Below are positions 17,714 to 26,845 of a stretch of DNA of 49,653 nucleotides, piece by piece. The notes under the pieces are model-generated. The model did not search any database, had not been told where the DNA came from, and saw nothing but the letters and a program-made list of their open reading frames with translations. A program made the position numbers and the translations under genes. Numbering within the stretch: position 1 is the first letter of the stretch; every line of letters begins with the position of its first letter. Source of the DNA: Modestobacter caceresii (GTDB lineage Bacteria; Actinomycetota; Actinomycetes; Mycobacteriales; Geodermatophilaceae); NCBI RefSeq assembly GCF_000761485.1, contig NZ_JPMX01000111.1, forward strand, positions 1 to 49,653. The letters run 5' to 3'.

Positions 17714-18856
17714 TCAGTGCGCCAGGGCGGTGGCCAGCAGGTCCAGCTGCTCGATGGTGGAGTCCAGGTGCGGGGAGACGCGGAGCACCGGGCCGGCGAG
17801 CTCCCGGGGTGCCCGTTCCCGGCCGGCCGCCGTCGTCAGCACGCCGTGCCCGGTGCGCAGTCGGGTGACCACCTCCCGGACGTCGACGCCGTCCGGGGGG
17901 CGCAGCGTGGTGATCGCCGTCGGCTCGTCCAGCGGCTCCGCGACCTGCCACCCGCCGCGGCCGTCGAGCCGTTCGCGGGTGGCGCGGCCCAGCGCCGCGA
18001 GCCGCTCGCGCACCCGGTGCGGGCCGGCGGCCAGGTGCTCGCCGACGGCCACGACCAGGCCGACCCGGCCGGCCACGTGCGCCTCGTGCGACTCGTACCA
18101 GCGGGCGTGGTCGACGCCGGTGCGGTCCTCGTCGTACAGCTCCGGGCCCACGAGCGGGGAGAGCCGCGCGCCGACCGCCGGGCGCAGGACGAGGAAGCCG
18201 ACGCCGCGCGGCCCGGCGAGCCACTTGCGCGAGGTGCCGTAGGCCGCGTCGGCGCCCAGGTCGCAGTCGACGTGACCGAGGGCCTGCGCGACGTCCAGCA
18301 CCAGGGGGACGCCCGCCGCCCGGCACAGCGCGGCGACCTCCCGCCCGGGCTGGACGACGCCGCGGTGGCTGGCCACCAGGGTGACGTGCACGAACGCCGG
18401 CGGGTCGTCACGCAGCACCCGCTCGACGCCGGCCAGGTCGGCCCGGCCCACCGCGTCACCGGGCAGCACCACCGGCGTCAGCCCGGCGTCGGAGAAGGCG
18501 GCGACGTTCTGCCAGTACTCCCCGGGCAGCACGCCGATCCGGGCGCCCGGTGCCAGCCGCCAGCGGGAGACCAGCGTGCGCACCGACGCCGACGCGCTCT
18601 CGGTGAAGGCCACGTCGGCGGCGGCCATCCCGACCAGCCCGGCCAGCACCGAGCGCCCCTGCTGCAGCAGCCCCTCCGCCGCCTGCTCGGCGACGTAGCC
18701 GCCCAGCTCCGACTCGTGCCGGGCGTGCCGGGCGACGGCGTCGAGCACCGCGGTGCTCTGCCGGCTGCAGGCGGCGTGGTCCAGGTGCACGGTGGCCGGT
18801 CGCAGGCGGGCGGCGCGCCAGGCGTCGCCGAGGTCGTCGTGCGGGAGGCTGCTCAC
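17714..18856 (-). CDS. egtE: Ergothioneine PLP-dependent C-S lyase EgtE
   Basis: This 380-residue class V aminotransferase-fold enzyme cleaves the hercynylcysteine sulfoxide intermediate to ergothioneine, the last pathway step. Landmarks are HLDHAACSRQS at the start, VLDVAQALGHVDCDLG, and the PLP lysine in GTSRKWLAGPRGVGFL. Assignment to EgtE over cysteine desulfurase rests on position as the last gene of a complete egt cluster. The GTG start lies 22 bases after egtD; no strong Shine-Dalgarno is seen, so the start is less certain. Confidence 0.9.
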   Translation of the reverse strand: MSSLPHDDLGDAWRAARLRPATVHLDHAACSRQSTAVLDAVARHARHESELGGYVAEQAAEGLLQQGRSVLAGLVGMAAADVAFTESASASVRTLVSRWRLAPGARIGVLPGEYWQNVAAFSDAGLTPVVLPGDAVGRADLAGVERVLRDDPPAFVHVTLVASHRGVVQPGREVAALCRAAGVPLVLDVAQALGHVDCDLGADAAYGTSRKWLAGPRGVGFLVLRPAVGARLSPLVGPELYDEDRTGVDHARWYESHEAHVAGRVGLVVAVGEHLAAGPHRVRERLAALGRATRERLDGRGGWQVAEPLDEPTAITTLRPPDGVDVREVVTRLRTGHGVLTTAAGRERAPRELAGPVLRVSPHLDSTIEQLDLLATALAH

Positions 18857-18878
18857 CGTCGGGAGGATAGGACGGGGT

Positions 18879-19841
18879 TCACGCGAGCACGGACAGGGAG
18901 ACGGCGACGTCGCCGTCTGTCCACCAGTGGGTCATCCGCAGGCCCGCGGCGGCCAGCTCCTGCTCGACCCGGGCCCGGCGGAACTTGGTCGACACCTCGG
19001 TGCGCACCTCCTCCCCAGCGCAGAAGGGCACCGTCAACCCGATCGCGGCCAGGTCCACGACCTGGTCCCGGGTGGACCGCAGCCGCATCTCGACCCGCTC
19101 GTGCTCGGGGTCCCACACCGCGACGTGCTCGAACGCGGACGGGTCGGCGTCGCCGGACAGCTCCCGGTTCAGCACCGCGAGCACGTTCCGGTTGAACGCC
19201 GCGGTCACCCCGGCGGCGTCGTCGTAGGCGCGGACCAGTCGATCGGGGTCCTTCACCAGGTCGGTGCCGAGCAGGAAGGAGTCCCCCGGTCGCAGGGTCG
19301 CCGCGAGGGAGGAGAGGAAGGCCGCCCTCGGCCCGGGCTCCAGGTTGCCGATCGTGGAGCCCAGGAAGGCGACCAGCCGGCGGCCCTCCTGCGGCAGGTC
19401 GCCCAGGTGCACGGTGAAGTCGGCGACCACCGCGTCGACCGCCGTCCCCGGGTAGGCCGCGGTGATCTGGGCACCGGCGGCCCGCAGCACCGAGGGGTCG
19501 ACGTCGACCGGCACGAAGCGGCGCAGGGTGCCGGCCTCGGCCAGCGCGGTGAGCAGCAGTCGGGTCTTCTCCGAGGTGCCGCTGCCGAGCTCGACCAGCG
19601 TGTCGGCGCTGGTGGCCGCGGCGACGTCCGCGGCGCGCTCGGCCAGCAGGGCACGTTCCGCGCGGGTCGGGTAGTACTCCGGCAGCCGGGTGATCTCGTC
19701 GAACAGCTCGCTGCCGCGCTCGTCGTAGAACCAGCGGGGCGGCAGCGTCTTCGGGCTCGCCGTCAGGCCGGCGCGCACGTCGGCGGCGAGCGCAGCGCCG
19801 GCGTCGACCGGGCCGAGGTGGTCGGTGAGCGTGAACGTCAT
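18879..19841 (-). CDS. egtD: Histidine N-alpha-methyltransferase EgtD
   Basis: EgtD, 320 residues, trimethylates histidine with S-adenosylmethionine to form hercynine. Family motifs include [29 protein letters not shown] near residues 35-60, the SAM loop [24 protein letters not shown], and the C-terminal TEVSTKFRR. The ATG overlaps the egtC stop (ATGA). Full length, no anomalies. Confidence 0.97.
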   Translation of the reverse strand: MTFTLTDHLGPVDAGAALAADVRAGLTASPKTLPPRWFYDERGSELFDEITRLPEYYPTRAERALLAERAADVAAATSADTLVELGSGTSEKTRLLLTALAEAGTLRRFVPVDVDPSVLRAAGAQITAAYPGTAVDAVVADFTVHLGDLPQEGRRLVAFLGSTIGNLEPGPRAAFLSSLAATLRPGDSFLLGTDLVKDPDRLVRAYDDAAGVTAAFNRNVLAVLNRELSGDADPSAFEHVAVWDPEHERVEMRLRSTRDQVVDLAAIGLTVPFCAGEEVRTEVSTKFRRARVEQELAAAGLRMTHWWTDGDVAVSLSVLA

Positions 19842-20542
19842 GCGGGCTCCGATGCATCGAGGGACGTCTGGGTCAGGCCGTCGAGGGTGACCTCGACGAG
19901 CGTCCGGTCGGGGACGTCGGCCCAGCGCGGGTCGTCGTCCCACGGCTCGCTGGCCAGCGCCGTCCCCTCGTCGGTGGTCAGCACCGACAGGGTGTCGCCC
20001 CAGGTGGTGGCCAGCAGGCGGGTGCCGTCGGCGGCGAGCAGGTTGAGCCGGGCGGCCGGGTCGGCGGCCCCCACCTCGCGGACGGTCTCGCCGAGCGCCG
20101 CCATGCCGCGGGAGAAGACCAGCGCGGCCAGCAGTGCGCTGTCCACCACCGACTCGGCGTCCCGGGCCGGGGGCAGCACCGCCCGGTCGACCCGGCCGTT
20201 GTGCGAGAGCAGCCAGCGGCCGTCGGTGAACGGGGCGGCCGCCGCCTCCTCGATCGGCATCCCCACGGTCGCCGAGCGCACCGCCGCCAGCACGCAGCGG
20301 GCCGAGATGGCGGGCGCGACCGAGGCGAAGGACGCCGACCCCCACAACGGCTGCGCCGACCGCCAGCGGGCCGGTTCCGGACGGCCGTCGGCCCAGAAGC
20401 CCACGCCCCAGCCGTCGGCGTTCACCGTCCCGTACCGCTGCCGGCGGGGGGCGTGCGACTGCACCAGCAGGGACGACGGCGGGTCGAGCACCAGCGCGGC
20501 CAGCGTGCGCGGCTGCCCGAGCCAGGCCAGGTGCCGGCACAT
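19838..20542 (-). CDS. egtC: Gamma-glutamyl-hercynylcysteine sulfoxide hydrolase EgtC
   Basis: EgtC, 234 residues, is a class II glutamine-amidotransferase-fold hydrolase that removes the glutamyl group from the sulfoxide intermediate. It begins MCRHLAWLG, so Cys2 is the nucleophile once Met1 is removed. It keeps [10 protein letters not shown] and LSHNGRVD. The presence of EgtC and EgtA means this pathway uses gamma-glutamylcysteine as the sulfur donor, as in mycobacteria. It starts 13 bases after egtB. Confidence 0.96.
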   Translation of the reverse strand: MCRHLAWLGQPRTLAALVLDPPSSLLVQSHAPRRQRYGTVNADGWGVGFWADGRPEPARWRSAQPLWGSASFASVAPAISARCVLAAVRSATVGMPIEEAAAAPFTDGRWLLSHNGRVDRAVLPPARDAESVVDSALLAALVFSRGMAALGETVREVGAADPAARLNLLAADGTRLLATTWGDTLSVLTTDEGTALASEPWDDDPRWADVPDRTLVEVTLDGLTQTSLDASEPA

Positions 20543-20555
20543 CAGGCGTCTCCCG

Positions 20556-21833
20556 TCATGCGTCGAAGGCGAGTCGGATGCCGCTGAAGACCTGCCGGCG
20601 CACCGGGTGGTCCCAGTTGCGGAAGCTCGGCCGCGTCACCGAGGCGCCCACCGCCCAGGAGCTCCCGCGCAGCACCTTGTGGTCGCCGCCGAAGAAGGGC
20701 GCGGAGTAGTCGGCGTAGAGCATCGGGGTGAAGCCGGGCCACGGGCGGAAGTCCGAGGAGGTCCACTCCCACACGTCGCCCATCAACTGCTCCACGCCGC
20801 AGGCCGAGGCGCCGGCGGGGTAGGCGCCCACCGGGGCGGGGCGCAGCGCCGAGCCGCCGAGGTTGGCCAGCTCCGGGGTCGGGTCGGCCGAGCCCCACGG
20901 GAACCGCCGCCGGCCGCCGGTGGCCGCGTCCCAGACGGCCGCCTTCTCCCACTCCTCCTCGGTCGGCAGCCGGCCACCGGCCCAGGCGGCGTACGCCTCG
21001 GCCTCGAAGAAGGTCACGTGCTGGACCGGTTCGTCCGCCGGCAGCTCCTCGACCAGGCCGAACCGGGTCCGGGTGCCCTCGGGCCCCCAGAACTCAGGTG
21101 CGGTGAGGCCGGCGTCGCAGCGGTGCTGCCAGCCGCGCGCGGACCACCAGCGCGGGTCGGTGTAGCCGCCGTCGGCGACGAAGGCGGCGTACTCGGCGTT
21201 GGTGACCGGCACCCGCCCGATCCGGAACGCCGGGACGTCGACGACGTGCGCCGGCCGCTCGTTGTCCAGGGAGAACGGCTCCTCGGTGCCGTCGACCCCG
21301 AGGCGGAAGGGCCCGCCGGGGACCAGCACGGTGGTGCCGGCCAGTCCGGGCCGGCCGGCCGGGAGCGGGGAGCCGGTGCCCAGCAGTGGGGGGCCGGCGC
21401 GCAGCTGCAGGGTCTGCAGCATCGTCTCGTCGTGCTGCTGCTCGTGGCTGACGACCATCGCCACGTCGAAGGGGTCGTCGTCCGGCCCGGACCGGTCGAG
21501 CCGGTCGAGCACCCGGCCGCGCACTTCGGCGCAGTACGCCCGGGCCTCCACCGGGGGCAGCAGCGGCAGTCGGACCCGCGCGGCCCGGGGGTGGGTGAAG
21601 GCGTCATAGAGCGACTCGACGTCCGGCGGCAGCACCCCGGTGCACCGGGCGTCGCCGCCGCGCAGCAGCCACAGGTCCTCCTGCTGGCCGACGTGGGCCA
21701 GGTCCCAGACCAGCGGGCTCATCAGGGGCGAGTGCTGGCGCAGCAGCTCCGGCTCGTCGTGCTCGGTGAGCAGCAGGGTGCGTTCCCGGGCGCGGGCGAG
21801 CTCCTGGGCGAGCGTCTCTCTCAGGTCGGTCAC
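20556..21833 (-). CDS. egtB: Hercynine oxygenase (sulfoxide synthase) EgtB
   Basis: This 425-residue non-heme iron enzyme couples hercynine with gamma-glutamylcysteine using O2. The N-terminal DinB-type helical domain supplies iron histidines: one in [13 protein letters not shown] and two in the H-x3-H-x-E motif HEQQHDE. The C-terminal formylglycine-generating-enzyme-like domain includes [29 protein letters not shown] and [12 protein letters not shown]. The GTG at 21833 overlaps the egtA stop. Confidence 0.96.
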   Translation of the reverse strand: MTDLRETLAQELARARERTLLLTEHDEPELLRQHSPLMSPLVWDLAHVGQQEDLWLLRGGDARCTGVLPPDVESLYDAFTHPRAARVRLPLLPPVEARAYCAEVRGRVLDRLDRSGPDDDPFDVAMVVSHEQQHDETMLQTLQLRAGPPLLGTGSPLPAGRPGLAGTTVLVPGGPFRLGVDGTEEPFSLDNERPAHVVDVPAFRIGRVPVTNAEYAAFVADGGYTDPRWWSARGWQHRCDAGLTAPEFWGPEGTRTRFGLVEELPADEPVQHVTFFEAEAYAAWAGGRLPTEEEWEKAAVWDAATGGRRRFPWGSADPTPELANLGGSALRPAPVGAYPAGASACGVEQLMGDVWEWTSSDFRPWPGFTPMLYADYSAPFFGGDHKVLRGSSWAVGASVTRPSFRNWDHPVRRQVFSGIRLAFDA

Positions 21834-23104
21834 GTCCCCTCCTCGGCGTCGTGGGTCGCGGCCAGCAGCGCGGCTGCCGGGCCGTGGGTCCGGGCGGTGT
21901 GCAGCAGTGCGTCGCCGGGGCTGGCCCGGCGCTCGACCAGCTCGGCCAGGGCGGTGACCTGTGTCCGCAGGCCCACCGGTGCCCGCCGCACGGCGACCTC
22001 GAGGCAGGCGGCTGCGGCCGCGTGCAGCTCGGGGTCGGCGAGTCCGAGCCGGGTGGCCGGCTCCCAGCGGCCGGCGACCGGCTCGGTCGCGGCGGCGGCG
22101 GTGTCGGCGGCCACCGGGTCGTCGAGCAGGGTGCCGGCCACCGCCGACAGCGCCGGCCACCACGGCTCGGGCGCGGCGTCGAGGTACCGCAGCTCCAGGT
22201 AGCCGCGCAGCCGGACCGGCGGGAACAGCGTGGTCAGGTGGTACTCCAGGTCGGCCACGGTCGGCCGCCGGTCGGTCGGCCCGGCCCCGCGGACCCAGTC
22301 GGCGAACGAGGTCCGGCCGCGCACCGGGACGGCGTCGCCCGCCGGCCCGCGCACCAGCATCACCGGCGCCGCCAGCGCGAACGAGGCCCACTCGTCGGCC
22401 GGGTCGGGCCCCATGGGCAGGGGCGCGCAGCGAGCGGGGTCCAGCTCGGCCCAGATCCGCTGCCGGCCCGAGCGCCAGCCGGTCTCGCGGCCGGCCAGCA
22501 GCGGGGAGCAGGCGGAGACCGCCACCAGCACCGGACCGAGCGCCTGGGCCAGCCGGACCCGCGCGGCCCAGCCGGACCGGGGCCCGGCCTCCACGTTGAC
22601 CTGCAGCGCCGCGGTGCTGGTCATCATCGTGACGCCGGCCGCCCGGTGGCCCAGCGCCTGGAAGTGCTCCTCCATCGCCACGTAGCGGGAGCCCGGGCTC
22701 ACCCGCTGCGGGGGGCGGCACGGGTCCGCGCCCAGCGGCGCCAGCCCCAGGCCGGCCGCGGCCAGCCGGCCCCGGGCGGCCGCGAGGTCCGATCGCAGGC
22801 CGGTGACCGCGGTCGTGACGTCGGGGGCCGGTGGGCCGGACAGCTCGACCTGGCCGCCGGGCTCGAGGGTGACCCGGCTGCCGCCGTCCAGCGGGGGCAG
22901 CGTCGCGACGGCGGCGGTGACCCGGTGCCAGGGCACCCGGGTGCCGGGGGAGGCCAGGTCGACCAGGTGGGCCTCGAGCTCCAGCCCGACCGGCCCGGTC
23001 GCCGCTGGGTGCAACGCATGGGAAGCGACGTGCTCCCGGGCGGCGTCGAGGCCGCGCAGGACGTCGTCGGCGGGAAGGTCGGTCAGTGCTGTGGACGTGG
23101 TCAT
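21830..23104 (-). CDS. egtA: Glutamate-cysteine ligase EgtA
   Basis: EgtA, 424 residues, makes gamma-glutamylcysteine for the EgtB reaction. GCS2-type features are visible: [10 protein letters not shown] near residue 40, [38 protein letters not shown] and a late LELRYLD. The ATG at 23104 has GGAGGGGG just upstream. It is the first gene of the egt operon, and a 15-bp palindrome lies about 23 bases before it. Confidence 0.95.
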   Translation of the reverse strand: MTTSTALTDLPADDVLRGLDAAREHVASHALHPAATGPVGLELEAHLVDLASPGTRVPWHRVTAAVATLPPLDGGSRVTLEPGGQVELSGPPAPDVTTAVTGLRSDLAAARGRLAAAGLGLAPLGADPCRPPQRVSPGSRYVAMEEHFQALGHRAAGVTMMTSTAALQVNVEAGPRSGWAARVRLAQALGPVLVAVSACSPLLAGRETGWRSGRQRIWAELDPARCAPLPMGPDPADEWASFALAAPVMLVRGPAGDAVPVRGRTSFADWVRGAGPTDRRPTVADLEYHLTTLFPPVRLRGYLELRYLDAAPEPWWPALSAVAGTLLDDPVAADTAAAATEPVAGRWEPATRLGLADPELHAAAAACLEVAVRRAPVGLRTQVTALAELVERRASPGDALLHTARTHGPAAALLAATHDAEEGT

Positions 23105-23126
23105 GCCGCCCCCTCCAGGTCCGGAC

Positions 23127-23141
23127 CGGTCGAGTCGACCG
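23127..23141 (-). promoter_or_regulatory. 15-bp palindrome upstream of egtA
   Basis: CGGTCGA-G-TCGACCG is a perfect odd-length dyad 23 bases upstream of the egtA start codon, where a repressor or activator of the egt operon could bind. No known regulator motif is recognised. High GC makes short dyads fairly common. Confidence 0.35.
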
Positions 23142-23350
23142 CGGGTCGGTGCGGGGGCGGCGTGCCGGGTGGCGGCCGTCCTCGATGCCCATCTTCCACG
23201 CTTGCGCCGACGCGGCAACCCGCACCTCCGGGCCGTCCGGTCAGCTCGCGGCCGGCCGTACGCCTAGGTCGCCGGGGAGCGGGTAGGGAGGCCGTGGACA
23301 CGGCTGCCAGGACGGCGGCTCCGCATCGGGCAGGACGGGGATCAGCACGC

Positions 23351-24325
23351 ATGGACGGGGCAGCCGGGTCCGGCAGACACCGGGCGTTGATCGGCGCGTC
23401 GGACAGCGAGTTGGTCGACGGCACCGTCGCGTTCGTGTGCGCCGGGCTGGACGCCGGGGAGCCGGTGGTGGTCGTCTGCAGCGACCAGACCACCCAGCTC
23501 CTGCAGGAGGCGCTCCCCGATCGTCCGCAGGTGGTCTGGACCGGGTGGTCCGACGTGTACGGCAACGGGCCGGCAGCGGCGATCACCGCCGTCCGCCGCC
23601 TCGGGGTGCGCCACCGGGTGGCGGCCAGCCCGGTGGTCCGCGTCGTCCTCGAGCCGCTGTCCAGGTCAGACCCCGACACCTGGCGGGAGTGGCAGCGCTA
23701 CGACGCCGTCCTGGACCACCAGCTCGACGAGGCGAACCGCGCCGGGGACGACCCGCTGCTGGTGCTCTGCCTGTGCGACACCCGCCGGGTGCCGGAGCCG
23801 TTGGTGGCCGCCGTGCGGGCCACCCACCCGGTGCTCCAGGTCGACGGGCACGAGCGGGTGAACCCCGACCACGTCGACCCCGAGGAGTACCTGGCCTCGC
23901 TGCCGGTCCCGCTCGAGCCGCTGGAGTCGACCGAGCCGCTTGTGCACGCCGACTCGGTGCGTGACCTGCGCGGACTGCGCCGGGACCTCGCCGCGCGTGC
24001 CGCCGAGGCCCGGTTGCCGACCGGTTCGGAGCCGGCGCTCGAGGACTTCCTGCTCGCCGTCGACGAGATGACCACCAACGCGCTGCGCCACGGCCGGCCG
24101 CCGGTCGACCTGCGGCTGTGGGCCGGCGGCGACCGGCTGGTCTGCACGGTGACCGACCACGGCGCCGGGCTGCAGGACCCGTTCATCGGCTACGGGCCGG
24201 CACACGGCGACGACCTGTCGCTGGGCGGCATGGGGCTGTGGTTGGCCCGCCAGCTGTGCGACCACGTCGACATCACGGTCGCCGGCGAAGGCGTGCAGGT
24301 CCGGCTCACCACCGTCCTGCGCTGA
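23351..24325 (+). CDS. MEDS-domain sensor fused to an RsbW-like HATPase
   Basis: This cytoplasmic two-domain protein has 324 residues. Residues about 10-165 match the MEDS (DcmR sensory) type, beginning HRALIGASDSELVDGTVAFVCAGLDAGEPVVVV. Residues about 205-320 form a GHKL ATPase of the anti-sigma/RsbW kind (N-box AVDEMTTNALRHG, then VTDHGAGLQDP and GGMGLWLARQLCDHV). There is no phosphoacceptor histidine domain, so it is more like a partner-switching kinase than a sensor kinase. No sigma or STAS antagonist is adjacent, so targets are unknown. The plain ATG at 23351 is the best start. Confidence 0.82.
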   Translation: MDGAAGSGRHRALIGASDSELVDGTVAFVCAGLDAGEPVVVVCSDQTTQLLQEALPDRPQVVWTGWSDVYGNGPAAAITAVRRLGVRHRVAASPVVRVVLEPLSRSDPDTWREWQRYDAVLDHQLDEANRAGDDPLLVLCLCDTRRVPEPLVAAVRATHPVLQVDGHERVNPDHVDPEEYLASLPVPLEPLESTEPLVHADSVRDLRGLRRDLAARAAEARLPTGSEPALEDFLLAVDEMTTNALRHGRPPVDLRLWAGGDRLVCTVTDHGAGLQDPFIGYGPAHGDDLSLGGMGLWLARQLCDHVDITVAGEGVQVRLTTVLR

Positions 24326-24326
24326 C

Positions 24327-24839
24327 GTGCCCGGCGCCCCCCGCGACCGGGACGACATCGGCCGGGCCCGCAGCGCCCGACCGCGCGACGCGCTGGGCCG
24401 GCCGCTGCCGTACGGCTCGCCGGGGGAGCCGCGGGCGCCGGAGGGGCTGGTCCGCACGCCGGACCAGACGTTGGTGGAGGCCCAGGAGCTGCTGGACGAG
24501 GGTCGGCCGTTCCACGCCCACGAGGTGCTCGAGGACGCGTGGAAGACCGGACCGGACGACGAACGGGACCTGTGGCGCGGCCTGGCCCAGCTCGCGGTCG
24601 GCCTGACCCATGCCCTGCGCGGCAACCTGCCGGGTGCGGCGACCCTGCTGACCCGGGGCGCCCGGTCACTCGGCACCGCCGGCCCGGCCGCCGCCCGGCA
24701 CGGGGTGGACCTCGCCGGGCTGGTCGCCTGGGGCACCCGGCTCGGGGCGGACGCCGCGGCCGGGGTGCCGCCGGACCCGGCCCCGCCGCGGCTGGCTCTT
24801 CCACCGACGAGTGACGGGGAGCACACTCGGTCCCGATGA
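24327..24839 (+). CDS. DUF309 domain protein
   Basis: This 170-residue protein has the DUF309 signature HAHEVLEDAWKTGPDDERDLWRGLAQLAVGLTHALRGN as a helical hairpin in its middle. The N-terminal about 45 residues are charged and probably disordered. The GTG start follows the MEDS-HATPase stop by one base, and the stop overlaps the next ATG (ATGA), so it belongs to the same transcript. The family has no settled function; the H-x-x-E pair suggests metal binding (inference). Confidence 0.82.
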   Translation: MPGAPRDRDDIGRARSARPRDALGRPLPYGSPGEPRAPEGLVRTPDQTLVEAQELLDEGRPFHAHEVLEDAWKTGPDDERDLWRGLAQLAVGLTHALRGNLPGAATLLTRGARSLGTAGPAAARHGVDLAGLVAWGTRLGADAAAGVPPDPAPPRLALPPTSDGEHTRSR

Positions 24840-25276
24840 GGAGCTACGAGGCGGCCACCCGCATCGACGCCGGGGCCGAACAGGTGTGGTCGGTGCTCGT
24901 CGACGTCGGCGGCTGGCGAGACTGGCACTCCGGGATCGACCGGGTGGAGGGGGTCGTCCGGCTGGGCGCGCCGCTCCTCCTGGTGGCCACCGGCACCCGG
25001 CGCCGGCCGTTGCGGGTCACGGTCACCGAGATCCGGCCGGCGGAGTCGATGCGCTGGCACAGCGGCTTGCCGCTGGACCTGTTCGTCGCCGAGCGCACCT
25101 TCCGGCTCGACCCACAGGCCGACGGGAGCACGGAGTTCACCGTGCGCGAGCAGTACCGCGGCCCGCTGGCGCCGCTGATGATGCGCACGGTGCCCGACTT
25201 GAACCCGGCCTTCCGCCAGTTCGCGGTCGGGCTCAAGGCCCGGGCCGAGCAGCGGGCGGCGGAGTTCTCCGCCTGA
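24836..25276 (+). CDS. SRPBCC (START-like) ligand-binding protein
   Basis: This 146-residue polyketide-cyclase/dehydrase-type helix-grip protein shows RSYEAATRIDAGAEQVWSVLVDVGGWRDWHSGIDRVEG at the N-terminus and a long C-terminal helix (MMRTVPDLNPAFRQFAVGLKARAEQR). Such proteins bind hydrophobic ligands in a central cavity. The ATG overlaps the DUF309 stop. The ligand is unknown. Confidence 0.83.
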   Translation: MRSYEAATRIDAGAEQVWSVLVDVGGWRDWHSGIDRVEGVVRLGAPLLLVATGTRRRPLRVTVTEIRPAESMRWHSGLPLDLFVAERTFRLDPQADGSTEFTVREQYRGPLAPLMMRTVPDLNPAFRQFAVGLKARAEQRAAEFSA

Positions 25277-25280
25277 CCCC

Positions 25281-25364
25281 GAATGGCGCGCTTGGCAGGT
25301 TGCCATTCCGCATGGCGGGAAAGGCGGCCCGCCAGGTGGAAATGTCGTGGTCGAGATGCCACGA
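25281..25364 (+). repeat. Three consecutive stem-loops in the malic-enzyme leader
   Basis: Inverted repeats are GAATGGC/GCCATTC (25281-25287 with 25302-25308), TGGCGGG/CCCGCCA (25313-25319 with 25328-25334) and TCGTGG/CCACGA (25345-25350 with 25359-25364). They fill nearly all of the 95-base gap before the malic enzyme. The first could end the upstream operon; the last abuts the ribosome binding region. Confidence 0.45.
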
Positions 25365-25371
25365 TGGGAAG

Positions 25372-26841
25372 GTGACGTCTCTCACTCCTGGCTCGGCGCC
25401 CGCGCCCGTCGTCCACCGCGGTCCGGTGACGTCGGCGTCCTACTCGATCACCGTGCGGCTCGCCGCCGACGGTGATCCGGCCAGCGTCGGCCGGATCGCC
25501 ACCGCGGTGGGCAGCGCCGGTGGTGCGGTCACCGCGATCGACGTCGTGGAGTCCCGGCCCGACGGCCTCACCGTCGATGTCACCTGCTCGGCCGCCGACG
25601 CCGAGCACTCCGAGGAGGTCGTCGCCGCACTCGACGCCGTCGACAACGTGCACGTGCGCAAGGTCAGCGACCGCACGTTCCTGCTCCACCTGGGCGGCAA
25701 GCTGGAGGTCGCCTCCAAGGTGCCGCTGAAGACCCGCGACGACCTGTCGATGGCCTACACGCCCGGCGTCGCCCGGGTCTGCCTGGCGCTGGCCGAGCAC
25801 CCGGAGGACGTCCGCCGGCTCACCATCAAGGGCAACACCGTCGCGGTGGTGACCGACGGCTCGGCGGTGCTGGGGCTGGGCGACATCGGGCCGGGCGCCT
25901 CGATGCCGGTCATGGAGGGCAAGGCCGCGCTGTTCAAGCGGTTCGGCGACATCGATGCCTGGCCGATCGCGCTGGACACCCAGGACGTCGACGAGATCGT
26001 GCGCACCGTCGAGCTGATCGCCCCCGGCTTCGGCGGGATCAACCTGGAGGACATCTCCGCGCCGCGCTGCTTCGAGATCGAGGCCCGGCTGCGGGAGAAG
26101 CTGGACATCCCGGTCTTCCACGACGACCAGCACGGCACGGCGATCTGCGTGCTCGCCGCGCTGCGCAACGCGCTGCGGGTCGTCGACAAGCAGCTCGAGG
26201 ACGTCGCGGTCGTCGTCGCCGGCGGCGGTGCGGCCGGCACGGCGATCGTCACCCTGCTGCTGGAGGCCGGGGCGACGAACGTGCTGGTCTGGGACCGGGA
26301 GGGCGTCCTCTCGCCGGACGACGAGCGGCTCTCCCCGGCCAAGCTGGACCTGGCCCGGCGTACCAACCCCGGCTGCCGGCGGGGCGAGCTGGCCGACGCC
26401 CTGGTCGGCGCGGACGTGTTCATCGGGGTCAGCGCGGCCAACGTCATCCAGGCCGAGGTGCTGGCCGGGATGGCCGAGCGGGCGGTGGTCTTCCCGATGG
26501 CCAACCCCACGCCGGACGTCGACCCGGTGCGGGCCCGGCAGTACGCCGCCGTCGTCGCCTCCGGCCGTTCGGACCTGCCCAACCAGATCAACAACGTGCT
26601 GGCGTTCCCCGGGGTCTTCCGCGGGCTGCTCGACGCCCGGGCCAAGGAGATCCGCCCCGGGATGCTGCTGGCCGCTGCCGACGCGCTGGCCGCGGTGGTG
26701 GGCGACGACCAGCTCAACGCCAACTACATCATCCCCAGCGTCTTCGACCCGGCCGTCGCGCAGGCGGTCGCGGCCGCGGTGGAGGAGTCGGCCCGCGCCG
26801 AGCCCGGGGCCACCGCCGACGTGCCCGGCGACGCAGACTGA
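25372..26841 (+). CDS. NAD(P)-dependent malic enzyme with N-terminal ACT domain
   Basis: This 489-residue enzyme decarboxylates malate to pyruvate. The N-terminal ACT domain (about residues 20-95, SYSITVRLAADGDPASVGRIATAVGSAGG) implies allosteric control by a small ligand. The malic-enzyme body has KVPLKTRDDLSMAYTPGVARVC, the metal-site block FHDDQHGTA and the Rossmann loop VAGGGAAGTA. The GTG at 25372 is chosen after GGGAAG; the ATG eight bases earlier hits a stop at once. A structured 95-base leader precedes it. Confidence 0.93.
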   Translation: MTSLTPGSAPAPVVHRGPVTSASYSITVRLAADGDPASVGRIATAVGSAGGAVTAIDVVESRPDGLTVDVTCSAADAEHSEEVVAALDAVDNVHVRKVSDRTFLLHLGGKLEVASKVPLKTRDDLSMAYTPGVARVCLALAEHPEDVRRLTIKGNTVAVVTDGSAVLGLGDIGPGASMPVMEGKAALFKRFGDIDAWPIALDTQDVDEIVRTVELIAPGFGGINLEDISAPRCFEIEARLREKLDIPVFHDDQHGTAICVLAALRNALRVVDKQLEDVAVVVAGGGAAGTAIVTLLLEAGATNVLVWDREGVLSPDDERLSPAKLDLARRTNPGCRRGELADALVGADVFIGVSAANVIQAEVLAGMAERAVVFPMANPTPDVDPVRARQYAAVVASGRSDLPNQINNVLAFPGVFRGLLDARAKEIRPGMLLAAADALAAVVGDDQLNANYIIPSVFDPAVAQAVAAAVEESARAEPGATADVPGDAD

Positions 26842-26845
26842 CCGG

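Noticed and set aside
18753-22202. A plus-strand open frame of 1149 codons opposite the egt genes
   Set aside because: It mirrors the GC-rich third positions of egtE-egtA on the other strand; the five egt proteins have clear catalytic motifs and the antisense product has none.
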